From Streptomyces sp. f51 (GTDB lineage: Bacteria > Actinomycetota > Actinomycetes > Streptomycetales > Streptomycetaceae): DNA of 64,000 bases. A program made the position numbers and the translations under genes. Positions 7,475-15,944 of the stretch are shown piece after piece. The stretch lies in the NCBI RefSeq assembly GCF_037940415.1, contig NZ_CP149798.1, forward strand, positions 3,034,501 through 3,098,500. Reading direction: 5' to 3'. Numbering within the stretch: position 1 is the first letter of the stretch; every line of letters begins with the position of its first letter. A model generated the notes under the pieces. The model ran no database searches, was not told the DNA's origin, and worked only from the letters and a program-made list of their open reading frames with translations.

Positions 7475-9280
7475 TCACGCGTCTTCGGCCAGCTCCAGCC
7501 AGCGCATCTCCAGGTCCTCGCGCTCCCCCGCCAACGCCCGCAGTTCCGCGTCGAGTTGGGCGACCTTCCCGAAGTCGGTGGCGTTGTCGGCGATCTGGGC
7601 GTGCAGCTTGGTCTCCTTCTCGGAGACCTTGTCCAGCTGGCGCTCGATCTTCTGGAGTTCCTTCTTCGCGGCACGGGCGTCGGCGGCCGACGCGGCCTTG
7701 ACCGGGGCGGGGGCGGCGGCGAGCACGGTGGCCGCGGCCACCTCCTCGATCTTCCGGCGCCGCTCCAGGTACTCGTCGATACCGCGCGGGAGCATCCGCA
7801 GGGCGCCGTCGCCCAGGAGCGCGAACACGTTGTCCGTGGTGCGCTCGATGAAGAAGCGGTCGTGGGAGATCACGATCATGGAGCCGGGCCAGCCGTCGAG
7901 GAGGTCCTCCAGCTGGGTGAGGGTCTCGATGTCGAGGTCGTTCGTCGGCTCGTCGAGGAAGAGGACGTTGGGCTCGTCCATCAGCAGGCGCAGGATCTGG
8001 AGCCGGCGCCGCTCACCGCCGCTGAGGTCCCCGACCGGCGTCCACTGCTTCTCCTTGTTGAAGCCGAACGTCTCGCAGAGCTGCCCCGCGGTCATCTCGC
8101 GGCCCTTGCCGAGGTCGACCCGGTCACGCACGGCCTGGACAGCCTGGAGCACACGCCAGTTCGGGTCGAGTTCGCCGACCTCCTGGGAGAGGTAGGCGAG
8201 CTTGACGGTCTTGCCGGTGACGATCCGGCCGGCGACGGGCTGCTGCTCGCCCTCGGTGCGGGCGGCCTCGGCGAGGGCCCGCAGCAGGGAGGTCTTGCCC
8301 GCACCGTTCACGCCCACCAGGCCGACGCGGTCACCGGGGCCCAGCTGCCAGGTCAGGTGCTTGAGCAGGACCTTGGGTCCGGCCTGGACGGTCACGTCCT
8401 CCAGCTCGAAGACGGTCTTGCCGAGCCGGGAGTTGGCGAACCGCATCAGCTCGCTCTTGTCGCGCGGCGGCGGGACGTCGGCGATCAGTTCGTTGGCGGC
8501 CTCGACGCGGAAGCGCGGCTTGGAGGTGCGGGCGGGCGCGCCGCGGCGCAGCCAGGCCAGCTCCTTGCGGACCAGGTTCTGCCGCTTGACCTCCTCGGTC
8601 GCGGCGATGCGCTCCCGCTCGGCCCGGGCGAACACGTAGTCGGTGTAGCCGCCCTCGTACTCGTAGACCGCGCCCTTCTGGACGTCCCACATGCGGGTGC
8701 AGACCTGGTCGAGGAACCAGCGGTCGTGCGTCACGCAGACGAGCGCGGAACGGCGTTCGCGCAGGTGCTGGGCGAGCCAGGCGATGCCCTCGACGTCCAG
8801 GTGGTTGGTGGGCTCGTCGAGGATGATCAGGTCCTGCTCCTCGATGAGCAGCTTCGCCAGCGCGATACGGCGGCGCTCGCCACCGGAGAGCGGGCCGATC
8901 ACGGTGTCGAGGCCCTGCGGGAACCCGGGCAGGTCGAGACCGCCGAACAGGCCCGTCAGTACGTCCCTGATCTTGGCGTTGCCCGCCCACTCGTGGTCGG
9001 CCATGTCGCGGATGACCTCGTGGCGCACGGTGGCCTTGGGGTCGAGGGAGTCGTGCTGGGTGAGCACGCCCAGGTGCAGGCCGCCGGAGTGGGTGACCCG
9101 GCCGGTGTCCGCCTCCTCCAGCTTGGCGAGCATGCGGATCAGGGTGGTCTTGCCGTCGCCGTTGCGGCCGACGACGCCGATGCGGTCGCCCTCGCTGACG
9201 CCCAGGGAGACTCCGTCGAGCAGTGCACGGGTGCCGTACACCTTGCTGACGGACTCGACATTGACCAGGTTGACGGCCAT
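7475..9280 (-). CDS. ABC-F family ATPase (Uup-like)
   Basis: A soluble protein of 601 residues with two fused ATP-binding cassettes and no membrane segments. The first cassette has Walker A GRNGDGKTT, signature LSGGERRR and Walker B LIILDEPTNHLD. The second has GVNGAGKTS, LSGGERRR and LFLDEPTNDLD. The interdomain linker is followed by a Lys/Arg-rich stretch. The C-terminal ~65 residues form a Lys/Glu/Leu-rich coiled coil (KKELQKIERQLDKVSEKE) typical of Uup, which acts on ribosomes and has been linked to replication-intermediate stability. The start at 9280 is chosen for its AGGAGAG Shine-Dalgarno sequence. No antibiotic-resistance role can be deduced. Confidence 0.9.
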   Translation of the reverse strand: MAVNLVNVESVSKVYGTRALLDGVSLGVSEGDRIGVVGRNGDGKTTLIRMLAKLEEADTGRVTHSGGLHLGVLTQHDSLDPKATVRHEVIRDMADHEWAGNAKIRDVLTGLFGGLDLPGFPQGLDTVIGPLSGGERRRIALAKLLIEEQDLIILDEPTNHLDVEGIAWLAQHLRERRSALVCVTHDRWFLDQVCTRMWDVQKGAVYEYEGGYTDYVFARAERERIAATEEVKRQNLVRKELAWLRRGAPARTSKPRFRVEAANELIADVPPPRDKSELMRFANSRLGKTVFELEDVTVQAGPKVLLKHLTWQLGPGDRVGLVGVNGAGKTSLLRALAEAARTEGEQQPVAGRIVTGKTVKLAYLSQEVGELDPNWRVLQAVQAVRDRVDLGKGREMTAGQLCETFGFNKEKQWTPVGDLSGGERRRLQILRLLMDEPNVLFLDEPTNDLDIETLTQLEDLLDGWPGSMIVISHDRFFIERTTDNVFALLGDGALRMLPRGIDEYLERRRKIEEVAAATVLAAAPAPVKAASAADARAAKKELQKIERQLDKVSEKETKLHAQIADNATDFGKVAQLDAELRALAGEREDLEMRWLELAEDA

Positions 9281-9363
9281 TTCTCTCCTGAACAAGGGGG
9301 ACGATCGACCCTCAAGGGTAGTCCGCGCGGCGGACGTCCCCCGCCGCGCGCTGTCGGCCCCCC

Positions 9364-10266
9364 TCAGCCGAGCACGGTGGCCCCGGGCGCCGGGGACCGC
9401 GTGACCCGGACCGCCCGGCAGGTGCCGGAGTCCAGGAGCACCCGGCCGATGGCGTCCGCGGTCTCCGCGTCGGGCGCGAGGTGGGCCGTGGTCGGGCCCG
9501 ATCCGGAGACGAGCGCGGCGAGCGCGCCGGCCGCCTCGCCCGCGGCGAGGGTGTCGGCGAGGGCGGGGAAGAGGGAGAGGGCCGCGGGCTGGAGGTCGTT
9601 GGTGACGGTCCGCGCGAGAGCTCCCGCGTCCCCCTTGGCCAGCGCGTCGAGCAGGTCCTGCGAGGCGACCGGCTCCGGGACGCGCACGCCCTCGTTCATC
9701 CGGTCGAACTCGCGGAAGACCGCCGGGGTCGACAGACCTCGCTCGGCCATCGCGAACACCCAGTGGAAGGTCCCGCCGACCTCCAGCGGACGCAGCCGCT
9801 CACCCCGTCCGGTGCCGAGCGCCGCCCCGCCCACCAGGGAGAACGGCACGTCGCTGCCCAGCCCGGCGCAGATGTCCAGGAGTTCCTCGCGCGAGGCGTT
9901 CGTGCCCCACAGGGTGTCGCAGGCGAGCAGCGCGCCGGCTCCGTCCGCGCTGCCCCCGGCCATGCCGCCCGCGACGGGGATGTCCTTGGCGATGTGGAGG
10001 TGGACGGCGGGGTCGATGCCGTACCGGCGGGCGAGTTCCAGGGCGGCGCGGGCCGCGAGGTTCGTGCGGTCGAGGGGCACCTGGGCGGCGTCGGGGCCCG
10101 CGCAGGTGACGCGCAGTTCGTCGGCCGGGGTGACCGTCACCTCGTCGTACAGGCCGACCGCGAGGAACACGTTGGCCAGGTCGTGGAAGCCGTCGGGGCG
10201 TGCGCCGCCGACCGCGAGCTGGACGTTGACCTTGGCAGGGACGCGTACCGTCACCGTCTCCGTCAC
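9364..10266 (-). CDS. ispE: 4-diphosphocytidyl-2-C-methyl-D-erythritol kinase
   Basis: A 300-residue GHMP kinase of the non-mevalonate (MEP) isoprenoid pathway. It phosphorylates the 2-hydroxyl of CDP-methylerythritol. The N-terminus [24 protein letters not shown] matches the substrate-binding region PAKVNL-x-L. The ATP-binding glycine loop is [17 protein letters not shown] (about residues 97-113), and a late GSGPT loop is present. The GTG start overlaps the rsmA stop (GTGA), so ispE is the second gene of an rsmA-ispE operon, a common actinobacterial pairing. Length and motifs are normal for the family. Confidence 0.96.
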   Translation of the reverse strand: MTETVTVRVPAKVNVQLAVGGARPDGFHDLANVFLAVGLYDEVTVTPADELRVTCAGPDAAQVPLDRTNLAARAALELARRYGIDPAVHLHIAKDIPVAGGMAGGSADGAGALLACDTLWGTNASREELLDICAGLGSDVPFSLVGGAALGTGRGERLRPLEVGGTFHWVFAMAERGLSTPAVFREFDRMNEGVRVPEPVASQDLLDALAKGDAGALARTVTNDLQPAALSLFPALADTLAAGEAAGALAALVSGSGPTTAHLAPDAETADAIGRVLLDSGTCRAVRVTRSPAPGATVLG

Positions 10267-11195
10267 GGCTGGGTCGACTCCTCGTTCTCGGTGGCGTTCT
10301 GGCTGCCGGGGTTCCCGGCGTCGGCGCCGTCCGCCGCCGCGCGGTTCTCCGCGATCCGGACGAACTCCTCGACCGTCAGCGACTCACCGCGGGCCTGCGG
10401 CGAGATCCCGGCGGCGACGAGCGCGGCCTCGGCGGCGGGGGCGGAGCCCGCCCACCCGGCGAGGGCGGCCCGGAGTGTCTTGCGGCGCTGCGCGAAGGCG
10501 GCGTCCACCGCGGCGAACACCTCGCGCTTCGTGGCCGTCGTACGGATCGGCTCGGCGCGCCGCGTGAGCGCCACGAGACCGCTGTCGACGTTGGGCGCGG
10601 GCCAGAAGACGTTGCGGCCGATGGAGCCGGCCCGCTTCACGTCGGCGTACCAGTTCGCCTTCACGGACGGCACGCCGTACACCTTCGAGCCGGGCGGGGC
10701 GGCGAGCCGGTCGGCGACCTCGGCCTGGACCATCACGAGGGTGCGCTCGATGCTCGGGAAGGTGTCGAGCATGTGCAGCAGGACGGGCACGGCGACGTTG
10801 TACGGGAGGTTCGCGACCAGCGCGGTCGGCGGCGGGCCCGGCAGTTCCCGGACCAGCATGGCGTCCGAGTGCACCAGCGAGAACCGGTCGGCCCGCCGGG
10901 GCATGCGGGCCTCGACGGTCGCGGGGAGCGCGCTCGCGAGGACGTCGTCGATCTCGACGGCGACGACCCGGTCCGCCGTCTCCAGCAGGCCGAGCGTCAG
11001 GGAGCCGAGGCCGGGGCCCACCTCCACGACCACGTCGTCGGGCCGCACCTCCGCGGTCCGCACGATGCGGCGCACCGTGTTCGCGTCGATGACGAAGTTC
11101 TGGCCGCGCTGCTTGGTGGGCCGTACGCCGAGGACGGCCGCGAGTTCGCGGATCTCGGCGGGGCCCAGGAGGGCGTCGGAGGTGGGGCTGGTCAC
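10263..11195 (-). CDS. rsmA: 16S rRNA (adenine1518/1519-N6)-dimethyltransferase
   Basis: RsmA/KsgA of 310 residues, which dimethylates two adjacent adenosines in the 3' hairpin of 16S rRNA during 30S maturation. Visible motifs are KQRGQNFV near the N-terminus, the SAM loop [12 protein letters not shown], acidic [10 protein letters not shown], and the catalytic NLPYNV. The reading frame stays open far upstream on this strand, but the GTG at 11195 ([14 protein letters not shown]) fits the family length. It is preceded by TACCCT ending six bases away, with no Shine-Dalgarno sequence, so the mRNA is probably leaderless. ispE follows with a 4-base overlap. Confidence 0.95.
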   Translation of the reverse strand: MTSPTSDALLGPAEIRELAAVLGVRPTKQRGQNFVIDANTVRRIVRTAEVRPDDVVVEVGPGLGSLTLGLLETADRVVAVEIDDVLASALPATVEARMPRRADRFSLVHSDAMLVRELPGPPPTALVANLPYNVAVPVLLHMLDTFPSIERTLVMVQAEVADRLAAPPGSKVYGVPSVKANWYADVKRAGSIGRNVFWPAPNVDSGLVALTRRAEPIRTTATKREVFAAVDAAFAQRRKTLRAALAGWAGSAPAAEAALVAAGISPQARGESLTVEEFVRIAENRAAADGADAGNPGSQNATENEESTQP

Positions 11196-11201
11196 GAGCC
11201 A

Positions 11202-11207
11202 AGGGTA
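11202..11207 (-). promoter_or_regulatory. Probable leaderless promoter -10 of rsmA
   Basis: TACCCT, read on the minus strand, ends six bases before the GTG start of rsmA, and no Shine-Dalgarno sequence is present. This spacing would place the transcription start at or next to the GTG. No clear -35. Confidence 0.5.
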
Positions 11208-11329
11208 CGGGGGGCCGGACCCCGGCCGTGCAGCCACGGCCCGCCCTGGCGGTGCGGACCGCGCCGGGGCGGCCCCCGCCGACCCCGGTCGCGCCGGGAC
11301 GGCCCGCGCCGGCGGGGCCCGTGCCGGGG

Positions 11330-13174
11330 TCAGCCGTGCAGGCGCGGCCCGCAGTGCGGCCAGGGGCTCGTGCCACGGCGTACGTACAGCTTCTTGGCCC
11401 TGCGGGTCTGTTCCGCGGCCGGGGCGTCCTGGGGGCGCCCCGTGCCGCCCAGCTTGTGCCAGGTGTGGGTGTCGAACTGGTAGAGGCCGCCGTAGGTGCC
11501 CGAGGGGTCCACGGCGCCGGGCCTGCCGCCGGACTCGCACGCGGCGAGACCCTCCCAGTTCAGGTGGTCGGCCCCGCCGGGGGACGGGGGGTGCGGCTTC
11601 GTGCCGACCCTGACCATCCGGGTCTGCGGCTGCCGCACCACCTCGGAGCCGACGAGCCGCGGTCTCTGCCGGACGCCGTTGACGGTGCGCAGGGTGTACG
11701 TCAGACGCAGTGCCCCGTACCGCCCCGGGTGTTCGACCACCTCGACGCCCTTGAACAGCGAGGCGTCCTCGGCCCGCCGCACCGCGAAGGGGATCCGTTC
11801 CTCGCGGACCTCCCTGCTCCCGGTGACCCGCAGGACGGTGACCGTCTGCCCGTCCCGCGGGAAGCTCCCGGCCGGCACGGAGGTCGTGTCCTGTCCGCGC
11901 AGGGTGATCCCGGCCTCCTGGACGGCCTCCGCCACGCTCGCCGCGTTCGTGCGGATCGTCCGCGCCCGGCCGTCGGCCATGACCGTGACCGCGCGTTCGG
12001 TGCGCACGTCGAGCTCCAGCCCCTCGCGCCCGATGCGCCGGGAGCGGGAGGCCGAGAGATGGGCGCCCTCGGCGCGCACCCCAAGCTGGCTGAGCGCGCC
12101 CTCCACGGTGTGGGCCGTCGTCCACACCCGGCGCCGCTCCCCGTCGATGGTGAGGTGCACCGGGCGCCCGTAGCGCACGGCGACCTCGTCCCCGCTGGCC
12201 AGGGCCGTGCCGGGGGCCGGCGCGACCATGTCGTGCGGGCCCACCTTCACGCCCTCGTCGGCGAGCAGTTCCGTCACGTCACCGGCGAACGTGTGCAGGG
12301 TGCGGGGTCTGCCGTCGACGCTCAGCTCGATCGCCTTGTCGTTGGCGACGAACGCCGAGGTGCCTCCGGCGAGGAAGGCCACGACCAGGGCCTGCGGGAG
12401 CAGCCGCCGCAGGGTCTCGGGACGCTCGGGCACCCGCCTGCGCCGGCCCGCGCGACGCGCCTCGGCCCGCCCGGTGCGGGTGCCCGTGCCGTCGGCCGGG
12501 GTGCCGGGCTGCGGGCGGGGCAGCCGGGGCTCGGTCGGCGCGTCGGGCGCCACCGGCACGGCACGCGTCCGGCGGGCGCCCGGCACCCCGTACGGAGGAA
12601 CCGGCGGCACGGCCGGCACGGCGGCCGGCGTCTCCTGGACCGGGCCCCAGGGGTCCGGGGCGGCCCCGCCGTACGGCTCGTGGGTCCGGTACCGGGCATC
12701 ACCGGAACGGCCCCCGGGCCCGGGCCCGTACGCCGAGGGACCGGAGAAGCCCTGCTGAGCCGTATACGGCTGATGCCCGGCGTGGGCCTCGTGGCCGGTG
12801 TCGGCGGGGGGCTCGTGGACGCCGTACGTCCAGGGGTTCCGGTACTCCGTGTGACCGAAGCCGTCCGTCTCGTGGCCCTGGTGCACCCCGTGCTCCGGGT
12901 ATGCCTCGTGCTCCGGGTACGCCTCGTGCCCCGCGTACGCCTCGTGCCCCGCGTACGCCCCGTGCCCCGCGTACGCCCCGTGGCCGGCCCAGGCTGCCCC
13001 GGCCGTCCCGGGCGCCCCGGCCGCTCCCGGCGGGGCTCCCGTGCCGAGCGGGTCCGCCTGGGCGGGCGCACCGGCCAGGGTGGGGGCGCCGGTGACGACG
13101 GTGGTGGCCTCGGGGCCACCGGTCGGTCCGTACATCCAGTACGGCTCGTACGGCTCGTACCGCGGGCTGCTCAC
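11330..13174 (-). CDS. rpfB: Resuscitation-promoting factor, RpfB type
   Basis: A 614-residue cell-wall lytic enzyme. An unusually long cytoplasmic-side N-terminus (~255 residues) is rich in Tyr, Gly, His, Ala and Glu, with a 6-residue repeat (AYAGHE-like, nt about 12890-12985) and then Arg-rich. A membrane or signal helix follows ([15 protein letters not shown], about 260-280). Then come three DUF348 ubiquitin-like modules ([44 protein letters not shown]) and a G5 domain (...[18 protein letters not shown]). The C-terminal Rpf lysozyme-like domain has [11 protein letters not shown], whose Glu is the expected catalytic acid, then [14 protein letters not shown]. It hydrolyses peptidoglycan during spore germination and exit from dormancy. 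Starts at GTG. Confidence 0.92.
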   Translation of the reverse strand: MSSPRYEPYEPYWMYGPTGGPEATTVVTGAPTLAGAPAQADPLGTGAPPGAAGAPGTAGAAWAGHGAYAGHGAYAGHEAYAGHEAYPEHEAYPEHGVHQGHETDGFGHTEYRNPWTYGVHEPPADTGHEAHAGHQPYTAQQGFSGPSAYGPGPGGRSGDARYRTHEPYGGAAPDPWGPVQETPAAVPAVPPVPPYGVPGARRTRAVPVAPDAPTEPRLPRPQPGTPADGTGTRTGRAEARRAGRRRRVPERPETLRRLLPQALVVAFLAGGTSAFVANDKAIELSVDGRPRTLHTFAGDVTELLADEGVKVGPHDMVAPAPGTALASGDEVAVRYGRPVHLTIDGERRRVWTTAHTVEGALSQLGVRAEGAHLSASRSRRIGREGLELDVRTERAVTVMADGRARTIRTNAASVAEAVQEAGITLRGQDTTSVPAGSFPRDGQTVTVLRVTGSREVREERIPFAVRRAEDASLFKGVEVVEHPGRYGALRLTYTLRTVNGVRQRPRLVGSEVVRQPQTRMVRVGTKPHPPSPGGADHLNWEGLAACESGGRPGAVDPSGTYGGLYQFDTHTWHKLGGTGRPQDAPAAEQTRRAKKLYVRRGTSPWPHCGPRLHG

Positions 13175-13268
13175 GACGACACGCTCCAGGGGTCCGGATC
13201 GGGCGACCAGAACCTAGCGGAGCGGCCGTCACTCTCCCAAGCAACGCGGCTACGCTGTGTCGCGACAC

Positions 13269-13296
13269 TCCCCCGTCGGAGACCTCGGTCCGACGG
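13269..13296 (-). terminator. Hairpin terminator after tatD
   Basis: A 10-bp perfect stem CCCCGTCGGA / TCCGACGGGG (13269-13278 with 13287-13296) with an 8-base loop, 27 bases downstream of the tatD stop and just before the rpfB promoter region. I looked here for the c-di-AMP (ydaO) riboswitch that precedes some rpf genes. The ~150-base gap is too short and shows no such fold. Confidence 0.65.
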
Positions 13297-13322
13297 GGTG
13301 GAACCCCAGGAACCGTTACGGG

Positions 13323-14210
13323 TCAGTAATCGAACGCCCGCGCGGTGTTGGCGGAGATCGAGGTCGCCAGGGTGTCCTCGTCGATGCCGCGCACCGCGGC
13401 CATGGCGCGCACCGTGACCGGAATGAGATACGGCGCGTTGGGCCGTCCGCGGTACGGCGCGGGGGTCAGGAAGGGCGCGTCGGTCTCGACGAGGACCAGT
13501 TCGAGCGGGGCCCCGGCCAGCGCGTCGCGCAGCGGCTGGGCGTTCTTGAAGGTCGTGTTGCCGGCGAAGGACATGAAGTAGCCGGCGCGGGCGCAGACCT
13601 CGGCCATCTCGGCGTCGCCCGAGTAGCAGTGGAAGACGGTCCGCTCCGGGGCGCCCTCCTCCGCCAGGACGCGCAGGACGTCGGCGTGGGCGTCGCGGTC
13701 GTGGATGACCAGGGCCTTGCCGTGCCGCTTGGCGATCTCGATGTGGGCGCGGAAGGAGCGCTCCTGCGCCTCCTTGCCCTCGGGCCCGGTGCGGAAGAAG
13801 TCGAGTCCGGTCTCGCCGACGCCCTTGACGTGCGGGAGGGCGGCGAGCCGGTCGATCTCCGCGAGCGCGTCGTCCAGGGCCGCGTCGCCGCCCGGGACCC
13901 GCGCGCCCTGCCTGGACCAGCCGTCGGGATCGCCGAGCACGATACGGGGCGCCTCGTTCGGGTGCAGGGCGACGGTGGCGTGGACGGCGTCGTGCGTGGC
14001 GGCCGTCTCTGCCGCCCAGCGCGAGCCCTTCACGTCGCAGCCGACCTGGACGACCGTGGTCACGCCGACGGAGGCGGCCTTGGCCAGGGCCTCCTCGACC
14101 GTGCCGGACTGCATGTCGAGATGGGTGTGCGAGTCGGCCACGGGTACGCGCAGGGGCTCGGGGAGCGGCGGGGCTGCGTTCTTGTCGGCGGCGGAGGCGG
14201 AGGAAGGCAT
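13323..14210 (-). CDS. tatD: TatD-family metal-dependent DNase/hydrolase
   Basis: A 295-residue TIM-barrel metallo-hydrolase. Metal-ligand motifs are visible: VADSHTHLDM near residue 25, GETGLDFF (Glu ligand), VIHDRDAH, FHCYSGD (His ligand), and LVETDAPFLTP (terminal Asp ligand). TatD enzymes are 3'-5' exonucleases or endonucleases used in DNA repair and turnover. The ATG is preceded by TAGGAT ending six bases upstream and has no Shine-Dalgarno sequence, so translation is probably leaderless. It lies next to rpfB and rsmA, the usual actinobacterial order tatD-rpfB-rsmA-ispE. Confidence 0.93.
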   Translation of the reverse strand: MPSSASAADKNAAPPLPEPLRVPVADSHTHLDMQSGTVEEALAKAASVGVTTVVQVGCDVKGSRWAAETAATHDAVHATVALHPNEAPRIVLGDPDGWSRQGARVPGGDAALDDALAEIDRLAALPHVKGVGETGLDFFRTGPEGKEAQERSFRAHIEIAKRHGKALVIHDRDAHADVLRVLAEEGAPERTVFHCYSGDAEMAEVCARAGYFMSFAGNTTFKNAQPLRDALAGAPLELVLVETDAPFLTPAPYRGRPNAPYLIPVTVRAMAAVRGIDEDTLATSISANTARAFDY

Positions 14211-14216
14211 GCCCCG

Positions 14217-14222
14217 ATCCTA
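14217..14222 (-). promoter_or_regulatory. Probable leaderless promoter -10 of tatD
   Basis: TAGGAT on the minus strand ends six bases before the tatD ATG (14210). The intervening CGGGGC is too short for a leader with a Shine-Dalgarno sequence. Confidence 0.5.
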
Positions 14223-14292
14223 CGAAGGGGGCATGCCCGGCCTCACCTCGCGGGGAGCCGGCAGGCCGTCCTGTGGGTCCCGTCCGCCGGGG

Positions 14293-14763
14293 TCAGCCCG
14301 CCCGGCGGTGCTGGAACGGGTGCAGCAGGTCCGAGAGATGCCAGTGGTGCGGCTCCTTCGGCACGTCCGGGGACGCGGTCTGCGTCTCCCCCTCCTGGAC
14401 GTCCTCGGGCCGGCGCGGCACCGGCCGGCGGCCGCGGTGGCTCATGGAGTGCATGGATTCACGGACGGAGGACACCTGACCGGCGCGCATGATGCGCACC
14501 ACGTGACTGTCGCAGTTCAGGCAGGTCGGCCGGCTGAGGGGCGACGGCACGACCTCGCCGTTCGCCACGTACACCACGAACTCGGCACCTTCGGAGTCCC
14601 GGTGGTGCTCGATCTCGTAGGACTGTTCCCAGCCGTGCCCGCAGCGCATGCAGGCGAAGGAATACGATTCGTGGACGACCGCCGTCGCCGTGCCGCGGTG
14701 CCTGGTCTGTTCGGTGACCTGACCGGCGGCGATACCGCCGGTCCGTCCTGTGGTCTCACTCAT
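14293..14763 (-). CDS. Zinc-ribbon-type hypothetical protein
   Basis: A 156-residue soluble protein of unknown function. Two CxxC pairs, CMRC (about residue 38) and CLNC (about residue 80), could bind one zinc ion and flank an HHRDSEGAEFVVYVANGEVVP segment. The C-terminal third is basic and Pro-rich (SHRGRRPVPRRPED), then acidic and His-rich (EPHHWHLSDLLHPFQHRR). The ATG at 14763 has an AGGAG Shine-Dalgarno sequence directly after a perfect hairpin; an in-frame upstream ATG (14832) would lie inside the hairpin-rich leader and is unlikely. Similar proteins occur in other streptomycetes, from memory, but none has a defined role. Confidence 0.75.
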   Translation of the reverse strand: MSETTGRTGGIAAGQVTEQTRHRGTATAVVHESYSFACMRCGHGWEQSYEIEHHRDSEGAEFVVYVANGEVVPSPLSRPTCLNCDSHVVRIMRAGQVSSVRESMHSMSHRGRRPVPRRPEDVQEGETQTASPDVPKEPHHWHLSDLLHPFQHRRAG

Positions 14764-14773
14764 GCCAGCTCCT

Positions 14774-14872
14774 CTTGTCCGCTGGACAAGCGCCTCCGCC
14801 GGTGGAATTCCCCCGGAATTCCACCGATTCACCGAAGGCGAGGGACGGGTACGTCCCTTCGTCCAGTGGACG
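14774..14872 (-). promoter_or_regulatory. Leader or operator region with four consecutive perfect inverted repeats
   Basis: Upstream of the zinc-ribbon gene are four inverted repeats within 99 bases. CTTGTCC-GCT-GGACAAG is at 14774-14790. A 12-bp arm pair with a CCC spacer is at 14800-14826. GGGACG-GGTA-CGTCCC is at 14842-14857. CGTCCA-G-TGGACG is at 14860-14872. Read on the minus strand, the last hairpin ends directly at the Shine-Dalgarno sequence of the gene. It could be a structured RNA leader or a multi-site operator; I recognise no known riboswitch. Confidence 0.55.
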
Positions 14873-14991
14873 CTTCTAGCGGCGCGAACGCATCCGGCCT
14901 GTCGAGTGTTGGAGTCGTTTTGGCCTTTCCTTGTCGGAACGCTCCTGTCACGCGGCCTGATCTTTGCTTTCCACGATAGTCCTTTGCCCTT

Positions 14992-15849
14992 TTATGGGCC
15001 GCTTCGTTCGGCGTTCTTTGCCGCCACGACGGCATCGAAGACGTCCCGCTTGGGAATTCCCGCTTCGGCGGCGACGGCGGCGATGGCCTCCTTGCGCCGC
15101 TCCCCCGCCTCCTCGCGCACCCGCACCCTGCGCACCAGCTCGTCGGCGTCCAGTTCCCCGGCGCCCTTCTCGGGGGCGCCCTCGACGACGACGGTGATCT
15201 CGCCGCGCACCCCCTCGGCGGCCCAGGCGGCCAGCTCGCCGAGCGGACCGCGCTTGACCTCCTCGTACGTCTTGGTCAGTTCGCGGCAGACGGCGGCGCG
15301 CCGCTCGGTGCCGAAGACCTCGGCCATGGCGGCGAGGGTGTCGTCGAGCCGGTGGGGCGCCTCGAAGTAGACGAGCGTGCGGCGTTCCTCGGCGACCTCC
15401 CGCAGCCGGGACAGCCGCTCGCCGGCCTTCCTCGGCAGGAAGCCCTCGAAGCAGAAGCGGTCGACGGGCAGGCCGGACAGCGCGAGCGCGGTGAGCACGG
15501 CGGAGGGGCCGGGCACGGCGGTGACCTTGATGTCCTTCTCGACCGCGGCCGCGACCAGGCGGTAGCCGGGGTCCGACACGGACGGCATCCCTGCGTCGGT
15601 CACGAGCAGGACCCGCGCCCCGCCGACGAGCGCCTCGACGAGTTCGGGGGTCCTGGCGGCCTCGTTGCCCTCGAAGTACGACACGATCCGCCCGGTCGGC
15701 TGGGCCCCGAGGGACTGGGTGAGCCGGCGCAGCCTGCGGGTGTCCTCGGCGGCGACGACATCGGCCCCGGTCAGTTCCGCCGCGAGCCGTGGCGGCGCGT
15801 CGGAGATGTCGCCGATGGGGGTGCCCGCCAACACAAGGATTCCTGTCAC
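14992..15849 (-). CDS. rsmI: 16S rRNA (cytidine1402-2'-O)-methyltransferase
   Basis: A 285-residue SAM-dependent tetrapyrrole-methylase-fold enzyme that methylates the ribose of C1402 in 16S rRNA. Signature stretches are LVLAGTPIGDISDAPPR at the N-terminus, VVAAEDTRRLRRL, LVTDAGMPSVSDPGYRLV, VPGPSAVLTALALSGLPVDRFCFEGFLPRK, YFEAPHRL and CRELTKTYEE. The GTG at 15849 is the right family start, and GAGG lies about 8 bases upstream. Divergent from pmt. Length is normal. Confidence 0.95.
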   Translation of the reverse strand: MTGILVLAGTPIGDISDAPPRLAAELTGADVVAAEDTRRLRRLTQSLGAQPTGRIVSYFEGNEAARTPELVEALVGGARVLLVTDAGMPSVSDPGYRLVAAAVEKDIKVTAVPGPSAVLTALALSGLPVDRFCFEGFLPRKAGERLSRLREVAEERRTLVYFEAPHRLDDTLAAMAEVFGTERRAAVCRELTKTYEEVKRGPLGELAAWAAEGVRGEITVVVEGAPEKGAGELDADELVRRVRVREEAGERRKEAIAAVAAEAGIPKRDVFDAVVAAKNAERSGP

Positions 15850-15932
15850 GCGTCCATCCTCGCAGGGGCGCGGCCCGGCAAGCTCATCCGGCCGGAAGGG
15901 CCCATGCACGGGACTCCCACAGACCTGTTCCC

Positions 15933-15938
15933 TACGAT
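15933..15938 (+). promoter_or_regulatory. Probable leaderless promoter -10 of pmt
   Basis: TACGAT ends six bases before the GTG start at 15945, and no Shine-Dalgarno sequence is present. Confidence 0.5.
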
Positions 15939-15944
15939 GGCGCG

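Noticed and set aside
10263..12125. A 620-codon frame ending with rsmA
   Set aside because: The first half is antisense-like, low-complexity translation overlapping rpfB; RsmA homology begins at GTG 11195.
13175..13322. c-di-AMP (ydaO) riboswitch upstream of rpfB
   Set aside because: The gap is only about 150 bases, is partly a tatD terminator, and shows none of the expected conserved segments.
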